A stretch of DNA of 64,000 nt from Haloterrigena alkaliphila (lineage in GTDB: Archaea > Halobacteriota > Halobacteria > Halobacteriales > Natrialbaceae). This document shows positions 1 through 9,375 of the stretch, one piece after another; position 1 is the first letter of the stretch, and the number at the start of each line of letters is the position of its first letter. Made by a program: the position numbers and the translations under genes. The notes under the pieces were generated by a model. The model ran no database searches. It saw only the letters and a list, made by a program, of their open reading frames with translations, and was not told where the DNA came from. The stretch is from contig NZ_CP071462.1 of the NCBI RefSeq assembly GCF_017352155.2, positions 3,658,001-3,722,000 of the forward strand. Reading direction: 5' to 3'.

Positions 1-708
1 GACTGGGCGGGCCGGATCTACTACGTCGCGTACACGATGTTCACCGACGGCAACGGCGATTACTCCCCCACCTACGGCGGCGATGTCTGGGAGATCGCCA
101 GCGCGTTCACGACCGCATCCGGAATGGCCTTCGTCACGCTCGGCGTCTCCTACATCCTCTCCGTCCTCGGGGCCGTCGCCGACAAGCGCTCGTTCGCCAG
201 CACCGTCACGGGACTCGGCAACCGGAGCGAGGCGTTCGTCCGCGCCGGCTGGAACGGCGAGAACTTCGACGGCCTCGAACTGACCCTCGAGACGCTCGGT
301 TCCGATCTGAGCACGCTCGCCGAGCAACACAAGTCCTACCCGATCCTGCACTACTACCACAGCGAGCAGAGCGAGCAGGCGTCGGCCGTGGCCGTGTCCA
401 TCCTCGACGAGTCGCTCACCCTCTTCCGGTACGCCGTCGACGACGAGCACAGCCCCGACCCCGCCGTCGTCGAAACCGCGCGCTCGAGCGCCCGGAGCTA
501 CATCGACGCCCTCGACGAGGCGTTCATCGATCCCAGTCCGGCGGTCCCGCGCTCGCCGGATCTCGATCGCCTTCGCGAGGACGACATTCCGACCGTCTCG
601 GACCAGGAGTTCGCCGAGGGCCTCGCGGAGCTGACCGACCGCCGGCGTCACCTGCTCGGCCTGGTCGAAGCCGACGCGTGGGAGTGGCCGCCGGTCGAAG
701 ATCAGTGA
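1..708 (+). CDS. Membrane protein with ion-channel-like pore segment, C-terminal part
   Basis: The reading frame is open from the first base, so the N-terminus lies outside the window. The first residues contain a segment reading FTDGNGDYSPT, followed by a hydrophobic helix (about residues 30-60 of the visible part). This resembles the pore loop plus last helix of two-helix potassium channels, whose filter normally reads TVGYGD; here the tyrosine-bearing GYG is replaced by GNG. The remaining 170 residues are acidic, soluble and helical. Family resemblance is inferred from this short stretch only. It could equally be an uncharacterised haloarchaeal membrane protein. The gene is co-directional with top6B but separated by about 225 bp. 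Confidence 0.55.
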   Translation, partial: DWAGRIYYVAYTMFTDGNGDYSPTYGGDVWEIASAFTTASGMAFVTLGVSYILSVLGAVADKRSFASTVTGLGNRSEAFVRAGWNGENFDGLELTLETLGSDLSTLAEQHKSYPILHYYHSEQSEQASAVAVSILDESLTLFRYAVDDEHSPDPAVVETARSSARSYIDALDEAFIDPSPAVPRSPDLDRLREDDIPTVSDQEFAEGLAELTDRRRHLLGLVEADAWEWPPVEDQ

Positions 709-901
709 CGACGCCTCGAACGACGATTCAGCCGTCGATCCCGTCGTCCAGCCCGACGACGACCGGGCCGTCGCTGACGACGGTCACCAGTGGGTCCCGG
801 GTCGTGAAACTACCAACCACTCCCCGAACTGACTGGCTGCCCGAGGCGTGGTACCGCGGAACGTGGTCCGATCGCGTTCACTTCCGCTCCGGTAGCACAC
901 A

Positions 902-908
902 GCTTTTA
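902..908 (+). promoter_or_regulatory. Box A promoter of top6BA
   Basis: The sequence cttttag is centred about 28 nt before the ATG of top6B. This spacing predicts transcription starting at or next to the start codon, the leaderless arrangement common in haloarchaea. Confidence 0.5.
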
Positions 909-933
909 GCCCCGCCGTTTGTAAGAGGGGACA

Positions 934-3417
934 ATGACGTCGTTTCAGTCGACACTCGGTGACGAAGCGGGGATCGCCGAGGAGCTGGCCGAGAACCAGC
1001 AAGCGATCTCCATCGCCGAGTTCTTCGAGAAGAACAAGCACATGCTCGGCTTCGACAGCGGTGCTCGAGGCCTCGTCACGGCCGTCAAGGAGGCCGTGGA
1101 CAACGCCCTGGACGCCGCCGAAGAGTCGGGCATTCTCCCGGATATCTACGTCGAAATCGAGGAGGCCGGCGACTACTACCGGCTGATCGTCGAGGACAAC
1201 GGACCCGGGATCACGAAGGAATCGCTGCCGAAGGTCTTCGGAAAGCTGCTCTACGGCTCCCGGTTCCACGCCCGCGAGCAATCGCGCGGGCAGCAGGGGA
1301 TCGGGATCTCGGCCGCCGTCCTCTACTCGCAGCTCACGAGCGGGAAACCCGCAAAGATCACCAGCCGAACCCAGGGCTCGAGCGAGGCCGAGTACTTCGA
1401 ACTCATCGTCGACACCGACTCCAACGAACCCGAGATCAGCGTCGAGGAGACCACCTCCTGGGACCGCCCCCACGGGACGCGCATCGAACTCGAGATGGAG
1501 GCGAACATGCGCGCCCGCCAGCAACTCCACGACTACATCAAGCACACGGCGGTCGTCAACCCCCACGCGCGCCTCGAGTTGCGCGAGCCCCAGGAACACT
1601 TCAAGTTCGAGCGCGCGACCGATCAGCTTCCGGAGGAGACCGAGGAGATCCGACCCCATCCCCACGGGGTCGAACTCGGCACCGTCATGAAGATGCTGAC
1701 GGCGACCGACTCCCAGACGATCTCCGGGTTCCTGCAGGAGGAGTTCACCCGCGTCGGGAAGAAGACCGCCGACACGATCATCGACGAGTTCCGAGACCGT
1801 CACTTCGGCCGCGAGATGCGCTGGCGACCGCCGGCGAGCCACGAGGACGTCGACCTCGAGGCCGCGGTTTCGGACGCCACGTCGAACAAGGGCGCCGACG
1901 CCACGAGCGCTTTCGCCGCGGCCATCGCCGACGCGGTCGACGACCGCGACCGGATCGCCCACCACGAACTCCTCGCGGTCGTCGACTCCGCCGCCGACGA
2001 CGTCGAAGCCGACCACGGGACGACGTTCGGCGACACCGTCCGCGAGAACGCCGTCGAGGTCGTCTGGCGCGCCCTGATCGACGCTCGAGAAGACGAGGCC
2101 GACGCGGAGCGCGAAGACGACGACGCGGCCGCGGAATCCAGACTCGTCGCCGACTGCTACGACCTCGCCGACGAGGCGACGAGCACCCGCAAGGACGACG
2201 ACGTGATCCACGCCTTCGCCGAGCGGCTCGCGGCCAAGTTCGAGGACGAACTCGAGGCCGGAGACGATGACGAGGGGAACCTGCGCCACCGGCTCACCCA
2301 CACGCAACTGCGCGCACACGTCGACCGCGCCGCGGACCTCACCGAGGAGTACGACGACGTCTCCTTCGGGGACACCGCCCGCGAGAACGTCGTCGAGGCC
2401 CTCTGGGACGTGATGGCGACCGTCCCCGACGACCCGCCGCTCGTTCGCGAACTCAACGAGGATCGCGACGCCACCAGCAATCTCGTCGACGGGATGCGCG
2501 CGACCGACATCATGGCGCCGCCGACCCGGTGTCTCGCGCCGATCTCCGAGGACCTCATCACGGCCGGCCTCGAGAAGGAGTTCGACGCGGACTTCTACTC
2601 CTCCGCGACCCGCGACGCCGAGGTCCACGGCGGCGACCCGTTCATCGTCGAGGCCGGCATCGCCTACGGCGGCGAACTCGAGGCCGAGGGCGGCGTCAAC
2701 GTCATGCGATTCGCCAACCGCGTGCCGCTGGTCTACCAGCGCGGCGCGTGTGCGACGACCGACGTGGTCAAGTCCATCGGCTGGCGCAACTACGGACTCG
2801 ACCAGCCCGGGGGCTCCGGCCTGCCGAAGGGGCCGGCCGTCATCATGATCCACGTCGCCTCGACGAACGTCCCCTTCACCAGCGAATCGAAGGACGCCGT
2901 CGCGAACGTGCCGGAGATCGAAGACGAGATCGAGCTCGCCATTCGCGAGGCGGCCCGCGAACTCAAGAGCTACCTCAACAAGCGTCGCTCGATGCAACAG
3001 CGCCGGAAGAAACAGAACGTCCTGGGAACGATCCTCCCCGAGATGGCCTCGAAGGTCGCCGAGGTCACCGGCCGCGACGAACCCGACATCGGCGACGCAA
3101 TCGCCCGGATCATGAACAACGTGCTCGTCGAGCGCGACGTCGAGCAGAACGGCGACGGCCAGGCGGTGTCGGTCGTCGTCGAGAACAACTCGAGTACGAA
3201 CGAGAGCCTCGAGATCACGGACATCGTCACCGCCGAGCCGACGGACCTCCCCGACGACGCCACCGTCGTCGAGATGGACGGCGAGTGGTTCGTCAAGTGG
3301 GAACCCGACGTCTCGAGCGGCGAGGACGCCGCCCTCGAGTACGTGGTGGCCGACGACGCGGAGTACGATCTCGACGTGAAGGGAGTCGAAAGCGAGAAAC
3401 TCACGGTGTCATCATGA
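934..3417 (+). CDS. top6B: DNA topoisomerase VI subunit B
   Basis: This is the ATPase subunit of the type IIB topoisomerase that relaxes and decatenates DNA together with Top6A. The GHKL ATPase domain occupies about residues 1-230, with the N-box [15 protein letters not shown] and GQQGIG (119-124). A helix-two-turn-helix segment follows (about 230-305, [12 protein letters not shown]). A transducer domain starts near residue 505 and an immunoglobulin-like acidic tail ends the protein. At 827 residues it is much longer than crenarchaeal TopVI-B (about 530). The extra length is a roughly 190-residue acidic insert at about 310-500 that contains two copies of one 35-residue unit. Leaderless ATG at 934. 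Identity is very secure; the role of the insert is unknown. Confidence 0.97.
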   Translation: MTSFQSTLGDEAGIAEELAENQQAISIAEFFEKNKHMLGFDSGARGLVTAVKEAVDNALDAAEESGILPDIYVEIEEAGDYYRLIVEDNGPGITKESLPKVFGKLLYGSRFHAREQSRGQQGIGISAAVLYSQLTSGKPAKITSRTQGSSEAEYFELIVDTDSNEPEISVEETTSWDRPHGTRIELEMEANMRARQQLHDYIKHTAVVNPHARLELREPQEHFKFERATDQLPEETEEIRPHPHGVELGTVMKMLTATDSQTISGFLQEEFTRVGKKTADTIIDEFRDRHFGREMRWRPPASHEDVDLEAAVSDATSNKGADATSAFAAAIADAVDDRDRIAHHELLAVVDSAADDVEADHGTTFGDTVRENAVEVVWRALIDAREDEADAEREDDDAAAESRLVADCYDLADEATSTRKDDDVIHAFAERLAAKFEDELEAGDDDEGNLRHRLTHTQLRAHVDRAADLTEEYDDVSFGDTARENVVEALWDVMATVPDDPPLVRELNEDRDATSNLVDGMRATDIMAPPTRCLAPISEDLITAGLEKEFDADFYSSATRDAEVHGGDPFIVEAGIAYGGELEAEGGVNVMRFANRVPLVYQRGACATTDVVKSIGWRNYGLDQPGGSGLPKGPAVIMIHVASTNVPFTSESKDAVANVPEIEDEIELAIREAARELKSYLNKRRSMQQRRKKQNVLGTILPEMASKVAEVTGRDEPDIGDAIARIMNNVLVERDVEQNGDGQAVSVVVENNSSTNESLEITDIVTAEPTDLPDDATVVEMDGEWFVKWEPDVSSGEDAALEYVVADDAEYDLDVKGVESEKLTVSS

Positions 3418-3470
3418 GCGCGCGAATGATGGCTCGTGATGAACGAAGTGAAATCACGGTGAAACAATGA
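3414..3470 (+). CDS. Possible 18-residue coupling ORF between top6B and top6A
   Basis: An ATG overlaps the top6B stop codon (ATGA at 3414-3417) and opens an 18-codon frame reading [18 protein letters not shown]. Its own TGA overlaps the ATG of top6A (ATGA at 3467-3470). The short frame therefore bridges the 49-nt gap exactly and could let ribosomes terminate and reinitiate from top6B to top6A. A 6-bp stem (cgtgat/atcacg, 3435-3440 with 3453-3458) lies inside it. Nothing shows that the peptide itself is made or useful. It may be chance or a relic of an ancestral longer N-terminus of Top6A. Confidence 0.35.
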   Translation: MSARMMARDERSEITVKQ

Positions 3471-4558
3471 GCGCAGACAACGACCAGCAGGCCAGAGAGC
3501 AGTTGATCGACCTCGCGGCACAGTTCTACGACCAGTTCGAACTGGGCGAGATTCCACACATGTCCGTGCCGACGCGGACGAAGAACAACATCGAGTACGA
3601 CGAAGAGAAGGACGTCTGGGTGTACGGCGACCGGGAGTCGACGCGGTCGGCGAACTCGGTTCGAGGGGCCCGAAAGCTCCTCAAGGCGGTCTACACCATC
3701 GAGTTCCTCGCCGAGCAGCTCGAAGAGGATCGCTCGTCGACCCTGCGTGAACTCTACTACCTCTCCGAAAGCTGGGACAACACGGAGGCACAGTTCAACG
3801 ATCAGGACGAGTCGAACGGGCTGATCGAGGACCTGGAGATCGTCTCCGGCGTCACCCGCGAGGACTTCCACATGCGCCCGGAGGAGTCCGGCGCGAAGGT
3901 GATGGGGCCGATCCACATCCGCGAGCAGACCAAGCGCGGCGACCGCGACATCCACTGCCAGCTCGACGTCGGACAGGGCGGGTACCAGATCCCGAACAAC
4001 CCGGACATGATCGAGTTCCTCGACAACGACGCCGACTTCGTCCTCTGCGTGGAGACCGGCGGCATGCGCGACCGACTCGTCGAGAACGGCTTCGACGAGG
4101 AGTACAACGCCATCGTCGTCCACCTCGGGGGCCAGCCCGCACGCGCCACCCGGCGACTGACGAAGCGCTTCCACGACGAACTCGGCCTCCCCGTAGTGGT
4201 CTTTACAGACGGCGACCCGTGGTCGTACCGCATCTACGGCTCCGTCGCCTACGGCTCGATCAAGTCGGCCCACCTCTCGGAGTACCTCGCGACGCCCGAG
4301 GCGAAGTTCATCGGCATCCAGCCCGCGGACATCGTCGAGTACGACCTGCCGACCGACCCGCTCTCGGACTCGGACGTCAACGCCCTCGAGAGCGAACTCG
4401 AGGACCCGCGGTTCCAGACCGACTACTGGGAGGAACAGATCGAACTGCAACTCGACATCGAGAAGAAGTCCGAACAGCAGTCGCTGGCGTCCCACGGCCT
4501 GGACTTCGTGACGGATACGTATCTGCCCGAGCGACTCAACGATATGGGCGTCCTTTAG
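3467..4558 (+). CDS. top6A: DNA topoisomerase VI subunit A (Spo11-type)
   Basis: This is the DNA-cleaving subunit of topoisomerase VI, homologous to eukaryotic Spo11. It has 363 residues, the normal family length. The 5Y-CAP domain carries the catalytic tyrosine in the motif [11 protein letters not shown] (Y97/Y98). The Toprim domain shows the metal-binding glutamate in LCVETGG (E196) and the DxD pair in FTDGDPWSY (D248 and D250). It lies 49 bp after top6B in the same orientation, with a tiny ORF spanning the gap, so the two are almost certainly one transcript. The family is universal in haloarchaea and works beside gyrase. Confidence 0.97.
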   Translation: MSADNDQQAREQLIDLAAQFYDQFELGEIPHMSVPTRTKNNIEYDEEKDVWVYGDRESTRSANSVRGARKLLKAVYTIEFLAEQLEEDRSSTLRELYYLSESWDNTEAQFNDQDESNGLIEDLEIVSGVTREDFHMRPEESGAKVMGPIHIREQTKRGDRDIHCQLDVGQGGYQIPNNPDMIEFLDNDADFVLCVETGGMRDRLVENGFDEEYNAIVVHLGGQPARATRRLTKRFHDELGLPVVVFTDGDPWSYRIYGSVAYGSIKSAHLSEYLATPEAKFIGIQPADIVEYDLPTDPLSDSDVNALESELEDPRFQTDYWEEQIELQLDIEKKSEQQSLASHGLDFVTDTYLPERLNDMGVL

Positions 4559-4667
4559 ACGCCCCTCGAACTCCCCTCGAACCGTTTTCGCCACCGGAAC
4601 TCGAGACTCGAGACCGATACCGCGCTCGAGATCGATACTGCAGCCGTCCGTCACCGCCGCCGTCTTC

Positions 4668-5972
4668 TCACTCTTCGTAATCGTGGCGATGGAGCCAGAC
4701 CGCACAGCAGACGGCCACGACGCCGGCGAGGGCGCCGATCGCGAACGCGACGCGGTAGCCGGTCTCGGTGTAGACGCGGGCGCCGTTGTGGAACTCGCCG
4801 GTCCAGTAGGCGTCGAGCGCCCAGCCCATGATCGTCGGGAAGGTGGCCGCACCGGCGAACGACGCGCCGTTGATCGTCCCGATGGCGATGCCGCTGGCCC
4901 GCTCGTCGTACCGGGACTGGATCATCGGGAAGGTGAGCACGAACGACCCGAACAGGCTCCCCGCCAGGAAGAACACCGCGCCGAGGGCGACGAGCGGCGG
5001 GTCGCCCGTCGCGGCGACGAAACCGAGAACGGTCGTGTAGACGACCGTGCCGAGGACGATGAATTCGGTATCGCGGTCGAGGTAGTCCGAGAGGCGGCCG
5101 AACGTCGGCGGCCCGACGACGAGTCCGATACCGCCGAAGAGCGTGATCGTCGAAGCGGCCGTCACCGAGACGTCGTACGTCTGGACGACGTAGGGGATCC
5201 CCCACAGTCCCACGAGCGTCAGATTGATCCCGCCGGTACAGTACAGCATGACGCCGGCGACCCAGGTCCACCGGTCGGAGACGATGCGGGCGGTGAACTC
5301 GCGTACCTCCGGGACCGACAGCGTCGACCGCTCGGGCGCGCCCTCGATCTGGGGCAACCCGGCCCGCTCGGCGGAGTCGCGGACGAAAACGAACGTCGCG
5401 ACCGCGACCGCGAATCCGCCCGCTCCCAGCGCCAATAGCGCCGTTCGCCAGCCCGCGGCCTCGACCGCGACGGCGAACGGGGTCGTCGCGAGGATGCCGC
5501 CGATCCCGCCGACGGCGATACAGAGCCCGTTCATCGTCCCGAACTCGTCTGCCCGATACCAGTTCGCGCAGAACCGGAGCATCGCGACGAAGATCACGCT
5601 CCCGCCGAGACCGATGAGAAACCGGCCGCCGAGCCCGCCGCCGTAGCCGCCGGCGAGTGCGAACCAGATCGCCCCGAGGTTCATCACCGCCGCGCCGACC
5701 GTGGCCGTCCGCCGGGCACCCATCCGGTCGACGAGGATCCCCGAGGGGATCTGCATCAGCGCGTAGACGACGAAAAACGACGCGTGTAGCAGGCCCAGCT
5801 GAGCGCCCGTGATCCCGAACGCGTCCATCAGCGAGCCCGCCATAACCGCCGTCGAGAGCCGGTAGACGCTCACCAGCAGGTACAACGCCGCGAGGATCCC
5901 CCACAGGAGCCACCGGCGGCGGTACGGGTTCGACCAGACGCTCGACCAACCGGGCAGCGAGCGGACGCTCAC
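4668..5972 (-). CDS. MFS transporter
   Basis: A 434-residue polytopic protein with about 12 predicted membrane helices. The loop between helices 2 and 3 carries the major facilitator motif A (GILVDRMGARR), and a second related motif (GRLSDYLDRD) sits at the start of the second half. It begins with GTG at 5972, since no ATG occurs near the expected N-terminus. The substrate cannot be read from the sequence. The shape and a glycine-rich helix 4-5 region are common to haloarchaeal carriers for organic anions or glycerol-phosphate-like compounds. It is transcribed away from top6A, whose 3' end it faces, and has no obvious operon partner. Confidence 0.85.
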   Translation of the reverse strand: MSVRSLPGWSSVWSNPYRRRWLLWGILAALYLLVSVYRLSTAVMAGSLMDAFGITGAQLGLLHASFFVVYALMQIPSGILVDRMGARRTATVGAAVMNLGAIWFALAGGYGGGLGGRFLIGLGGSVIFVAMLRFCANWYRADEFGTMNGLCIAVGGIGGILATTPFAVAVEAAGWRTALLALGAGGFAVAVATFVFVRDSAERAGLPQIEGAPERSTLSVPEVREFTARIVSDRWTWVAGVMLYCTGGINLTLVGLWGIPYVVQTYDVSVTAASTITLFGGIGLVVGPPTFGRLSDYLDRDTEFIVLGTVVYTTVLGFVAATGDPPLVALGAVFFLAGSLFGSFVLTFPMIQSRYDERASGIAIGTINGASFAGAATFPTIMGWALDAYWTGEFHNGARVYTETGYRVAFAIGALAGVVAVCCAVWLHRHDYEE

Positions 5973-6168
5973 ACTACCACCCCTGTTACGTCGATCACCG
6001 AAAACGTTGGCAAACCGGAAGCCGCAGCAGCTCGTCGTTTCGACACCGCGACGGATCCGACGGCCGTCGTTTCGCTCGGACCCTTAGCGGCAGTCCGTCA
6101 CCCTCGAGCGTCCACCTCTCGCGGGAGGCGCGCGCGATTCAGCGCTCGAGCGGCCCGACAGCGGGCCG

Positions 6169-7200
6169 TCAGTCCGTGCCCGCGTTCGTTTCGGTCGGTT
6201 CGGCGGCCGATCGCTCCGTCTCCGCCCCCGTCTCCTCCGTTTTCGTCCCTGTCTCGGTCGTCGCGGCCGCGTCCGCGGTCTCGGTTTCGTTCTCGCTTCC
6301 GTCCCCGCGGTCGCGAGTGATCGACCCGAGCCCGGCACAGGTGTGACAGTAGTAGTTCGCACCGCGATCGGTGGTCACGATCGAGACGCCGAGGAGCCTG
6401 ACCCGCTCGCGGTACCGGCGTTCGATTCCCTCCGCTATCGAGTCGTGGCAGACGGCACACGGCCGCTCGGGCGAGCGAACCACGGTCTCCTCGACCGATC
6501 GCGTCCGGCCGGTCGTCGTGATCGGCTCCCGGTCGCGAATCCGCCGGCGAACCGACGGTGACATCGCCGCGCCCGTCACGAGGAGGAGCAGGCCGAATCC
6601 GCTCGCGAGCAGCGACCCCTCGAGGAGCAACGCCAGGCCGAACAGCCAGAGGAGGCCGACCACGAAGATCCGTCCGACCGAGTAGGAGCCGGCGGACGCG
6701 GAGCCGTTCGCGGTCGCGTCGGCCTGAGCCGATACCGAGTCGTCGGCCGACACTGACCCCATCCGAGCGCCCGACTCCGGCCGGACGACCGTCCGCTCCA
6801 CGTCGCCGAAGTACTTGTAGCCCGCGTAGAGGGCGTTTCCGATCCCCATCGTGAACCAGATCGTGAACAGGGCGATGAGCGCGTGCACGCCGGCCGATCC
6901 GAGCGACCGCTTGATCAACACGGCGTGATCGCCGAAGTCGCGCTCGAGCTCCCACCCCTCCTCGAGGGCCGTCGCGATCCGGCGCTCGAGACGCTCGCGA
7001 TCCGTGCCGTCGCCGCGATCGGTTCTCCCGGCGGTCCAGCTCCGATCGGGTGCGGTGCTATCGGTCGACCGTCCGGCAGCGTTCCCGGTCGCGGCGCCGC
7101 AGCTCGGACAGTAGTTCGTCGACGGCTCGATGTCGGTGCCGCAGTTCGAACAGTATCGCGCGGTCCCGGCGTGCCCTCCCGAACGATGGTCGCCGCCCAT
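6169..7200 (-). CDS. Zinc-ribbon membrane protein
   Basis: This 343-residue protein starts with a zinc ribbon (CSNCGTD and CPSCGAA, about residues 17-37). A variable acidic linker follows, then a helix near residue 105-125 and a pair of membrane helices near 175-205. A second CxxC-type knuckle (CAVC and CHTC) sits in a cytosolic domain at about 245-295. The C-terminus is a low-complexity tail of Thr, Glu and Ala. Haloarchaea carry many such ribbon-plus-membrane proteins of unknown function. No enzymatic motif is visible and there is no close operon neighbour. Confidence 0.7.
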   Translation of the reverse strand: MGGDHRSGGHAGTARYCSNCGTDIEPSTNYCPSCGAATGNAAGRSTDSTAPDRSWTAGRTDRGDGTDRERLERRIATALEEGWELERDFGDHAVLIKRSLGSAGVHALIALFTIWFTMGIGNALYAGYKYFGDVERTVVRPESGARMGSVSADDSVSAQADATANGSASAGSYSVGRIFVVGLLWLFGLALLLEGSLLASGFGLLLLVTGAAMSPSVRRRIRDREPITTTGRTRSVEETVVRSPERPCAVCHDSIAEGIERRYRERVRLLGVSIVTTDRGANYYCHTCAGLGSITRDRGDGSENETETADAAATTETGTKTEETGAETERSAAEPTETNAGTD

Positions 7201-7301
7201 ACGCGAACTGATGGCCGCAATGACACTAACGTTTGGGTCTCGTGCGAGGGCGATTTTCGTCTCGCGCTCGGACCGAGTGCGGCCGAGACGGTGATCGACG
7301 C

Positions 7302-8015
7302 TCAGCGGCCGGTCGGATCGTCGAGGACGACCGGGATCCCGCGGTTCGCGACCTCGACCACGAACGCGTCGGCGTCGGTCTCGATCGCCTCGAACGTGTC
7401 GTAGTGGACCGGGAGGACGAGATCCGGTTCGATGCGCTCGGCGAGCGCGGCGGCCTCGCGGCGGTCCATCGTGAACGTTCCGCCGATCGGCGGACAGAAG
7501 AGATCGACCGCGAGGTCCTCGTGAATCGGCAGCACGTCGGTGTCGCCGGGCCAGAAGGCGGTGACGCCGTCGACGGTGACGCCGTAGCCACAGCCCCGCC
7601 TCTCGAGGTGGTAGGGGCTACCGTCGTCGTCGACGTGTGGCCCCGCGGGATCGTTGTAGGCGGGCGTCGTGAACAGGTCCAGCGGCCCGAGGACGAACGA
7701 CTCGTCGTCGCGAACGCGCTCGACGTCGTAGGGCAGGTCCTCGGGCCCCTCGTCGACCCGATCGATCTCGGCGGCGTCGATCGACTCGTGGACGAGGACG
7801 ACCGCGTCGTCGCGGGCGACCCGCCGGATCGACTCGGGGTCGTAGTGGTGGTCGTGGGAGACGAGGACCAGATCGGCGTCCTTCGGTTCGTCGTCGAGGA
7901 CGTCGTACTCCTCCGGCCCCGGGTCCGCGTAGATCACCGCCCCGGTCCGGCCCTCGAGTCGGATCGTCGCGAGGCCGAGCCAGTCGACGGTCACCGCACC
8001 GAATCGAACGGTCAT
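7302..8015 (-). CDS. MBL-fold metal-dependent hydrolase, UlaG-like
   Basis: A 237-residue metallo-beta-lactamase-fold protein. The metal motif is VSHDHHYD at about residues 50-57, and the later conserved elements are WPGDTDV and LPVHYDTF. This pattern matches the UlaG/RomA-like group, which includes lactonases and phosphodiesterases. The physiological substrate is unknown. The ATG at 8015 was chosen because the sequence before it lacks the family N-terminus (MTVRFGAVTVDWLG), although an open frame extends further upstream. It lies about 80 bp from the FAA hydrolase gene in the same orientation, so co-transcription is plausible. Confidence 0.85.
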   Translation of the reverse strand: MTVRFGAVTVDWLGLATIRLEGRTGAVIYADPGPEEYDVLDDEPKDADLVLVSHDHHYDPESIRRVARDDAVVLVHESIDAAEIDRVDEGPEDLPYDVERVRDDESFVLGPLDLFTTPAYNDPAGPHVDDDGSPYHLERRGCGYGVTVDGVTAFWPGDTDVLPIHEDLAVDLFCPPIGGTFTMDRREAAALAERIEPDLVLPVHYDTFEAIETDADAFVVEVANRGIPVVLDDPTGR

Positions 8016-8098
8016 ACCCGTGTGTTCGCTCGAGCGGGTCGAAAAAGGTTCGTCTGCGGCAGGGAGGGACGCACGCGTTGCCTTGCGTCCCGGCGCGC

Positions 8099-8836
8099 TC
8101 AGGGTCGTCGAATGCTGTGCTCGAGCGTACCGACGCCCTCGATTTCGATCTCGACCTCGTCGCCGTCCTCGAGCGGGCCGACGCCCTCGGGCGTGCCGGT
8201 GGCGATGACGTCGCCCGGCTCGAGGGTTAAGTAGGTCGTGATCTCGGCGATCAGTTCGGGGATCGGGAAGATGAGTTGTTCGCGGGAGCCGTCCTGTCGG
8301 AGTTCGCCGTTGACCCGCGACTGGACGGACGCGTCGTCGGGCACCTCGTCGGGGGTCGCGAGCACCGGACCGAGCGGCGCGGCGCCGTCGAAGGCCTTCC
8401 CGCGGATCCAGTTTTGTTCCTCGTTCTGGTCGTCGCGGTTCGAGACGTCGTCGACGCAGGTGAAGCCCTCGACGACGTCCATCGCGTCCGAGACCGGGAC
8501 GTGGCGACACTGCTCGCCGATGACGACGCCCAGTTCGGCCTCGTGGTCGATGCGCTCCTTGCCCGCGGGCGCGGTGACGGTGTCGCCGTGGGCGGCGACC
8601 GCGTTCGGCGGCTTCAGGAAGAGCATCGGTCGATCCGGCAGGTTCGACCCCATTTCGTCGGCGTGATCGGCGTAGTTGCGCCCGATACAGACGATCTTCG
8701 ACGGCTCACAGGGCGGCAGGACGTCGATCGCCTCGTCCTCGAGGGCGTAGCTCTCGTTTCCGAAGTGGACGTGACCGGACTCGAGTTCGCCGCGCCGAAC
8801 GGCCCCTGCTGGGTCGCGGAAGCGTACGTATTTCAT
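8099..8836 (-). CDS. Fumarylacetoacetate hydrolase family protein
   Basis: A 245-residue single-domain FAH-fold enzyme. The divalent-metal site is visible as HEAELGVVIG and the active-site lysine region as GKAFDGAAPLGP. The C-terminal motif TGTPEGVGPL is typical of the family, which cleaves or decarboxylates beta-diketo acids, for example acylpyruvates or 2-oxo-hept-3-ene-1,7-dioate. The exact substrate cannot be assigned. The ATG at 8836 begins the conserved MKYVRFRDP; the longer frame upstream runs into intergenic DNA next to tRNA-Glu. It is probably the first gene of a two-gene unit with the downstream MBL hydrolase. Confidence 0.9.
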   Translation of the reverse strand: MKYVRFRDPAGAVRRGELESGHVHFGNESYALEDEAIDVLPPCEPSKIVCIGRNYADHADEMGSNLPDRPMLFLKPPNAVAAHGDTVTAPAGKERIDHEAELGVVIGEQCRHVPVSDAMDVVEGFTCVDDVSNRDDQNEEQNWIRGKAFDGAAPLGPVLATPDEVPDDASVQSRVNGELRQDGSREQLIFPIPELIAEITTYLTLEPGDVIATGTPEGVGPLEDGDEVEIEIEGVGTLEHSIRRP

Positions 8837-8980
8837 GCGTGGGTGGTCGTGACGCGGCTTCAAAAGGATTGAGATGACGGCACGCGCTGGCGGGGATTCC
8901 GTCGTGCGGCAGGCCGTGTCATCCTCGACTCGGAACGGAACGCTTTTTACTAGGCCTCGGCAACGACTTATTGCGTTCAC

Positions 8981-9055
8981 GCTCCGTTGGTGTAGTCCGG
9001 CCAATCATTTCGGCCTTTCGAGCCGATGACCTGGGTTCAAATCCCAGACGGAGCA
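8981..9055 (+). tRNA. tRNA-Glu (UUC)
   Basis: A 75-nt cloverleaf. The acceptor strand gctccgt pairs with acggagc and is followed by discriminator A. The anticodon stem tcggc/gccga encloses the 7-base loop ctttcga, giving anticodon TTC (UUC). The T arm is ctggg ttcaaat cccag. No CCA is encoded. The 3' part is repeated downstream (see the next entry). Confidence 0.96.
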
Positions 9056-9056
9056 C

Positions 9057-9174
9057 TCTTCTGAACGAACGAAGTGAGTGAAGAAGGAAGCGCACGCTCT
9101 GGGATTTGAAGTAGACCAGTCGCGCGCAGCGTAGCGAGCACGTCTGGGCGTAGTTCAAATCCCAGACGGAGCAC
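9057..9174. repeat. tRNA-tail palindromic element behind tRNA-Glu
   Basis: Bases 9153-9174 repeat exactly the last 22 bases at the tRNA-Glu 3' end (9035-9056). Between them, 9098-9110 is an inverted 13-nt copy of the same T arm (matches 9154-9166 in reverse complement), so the two outer arms can fold into a hairpin. The loop contains AGTCGC (9118-9123), a GC-rich stretch gcagcgtagcga (9126-9137), and cgtctgggcgtag leading into the direct copy. The same core occurs behind tRNA-Val at 35.9 kb. The rest of the 320-bp gap up to 9375 holds nothing recognisable. Confidence 0.8.
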
Positions 9175-9375
9175 GTTCCCGCGAATAACATCCACTCGAG
9201 TTCTCACGGTGTACAGGCCTTGAGCAAAGAGATCGCCATCCCCACTCGAGCGAGCTAATTCCGGCTCGGTCTGACAAACGAACAAACAGTAGATTTCAGT
9301 CGGGCCGAAAGTCCACTACGCGACGCCAATCCGTTTTGGAGAGGAGTTCAAGCAGCGTGTCGCTGAAGAAGGCTC

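Noticed and set aside
784-2997. A 737-codon open frame antisense to top6B
   Set aside because: High GC and GC3 bias keep antisense frames open; the protein has no family motif, and top6B is certain on the plus strand.
4683-5438. Plus-strand frame antisense to the MFS carrier
   Set aside because: Highly charged low-complexity product, typical of antisense GC-rich DNA.
8919-9191. Small minus-strand frames over the tRNA-Glu region with GFEPRSS-like peptides
   Set aside because: These are reverse-strand readings of tRNA arms, a well-known source of false short proteins.
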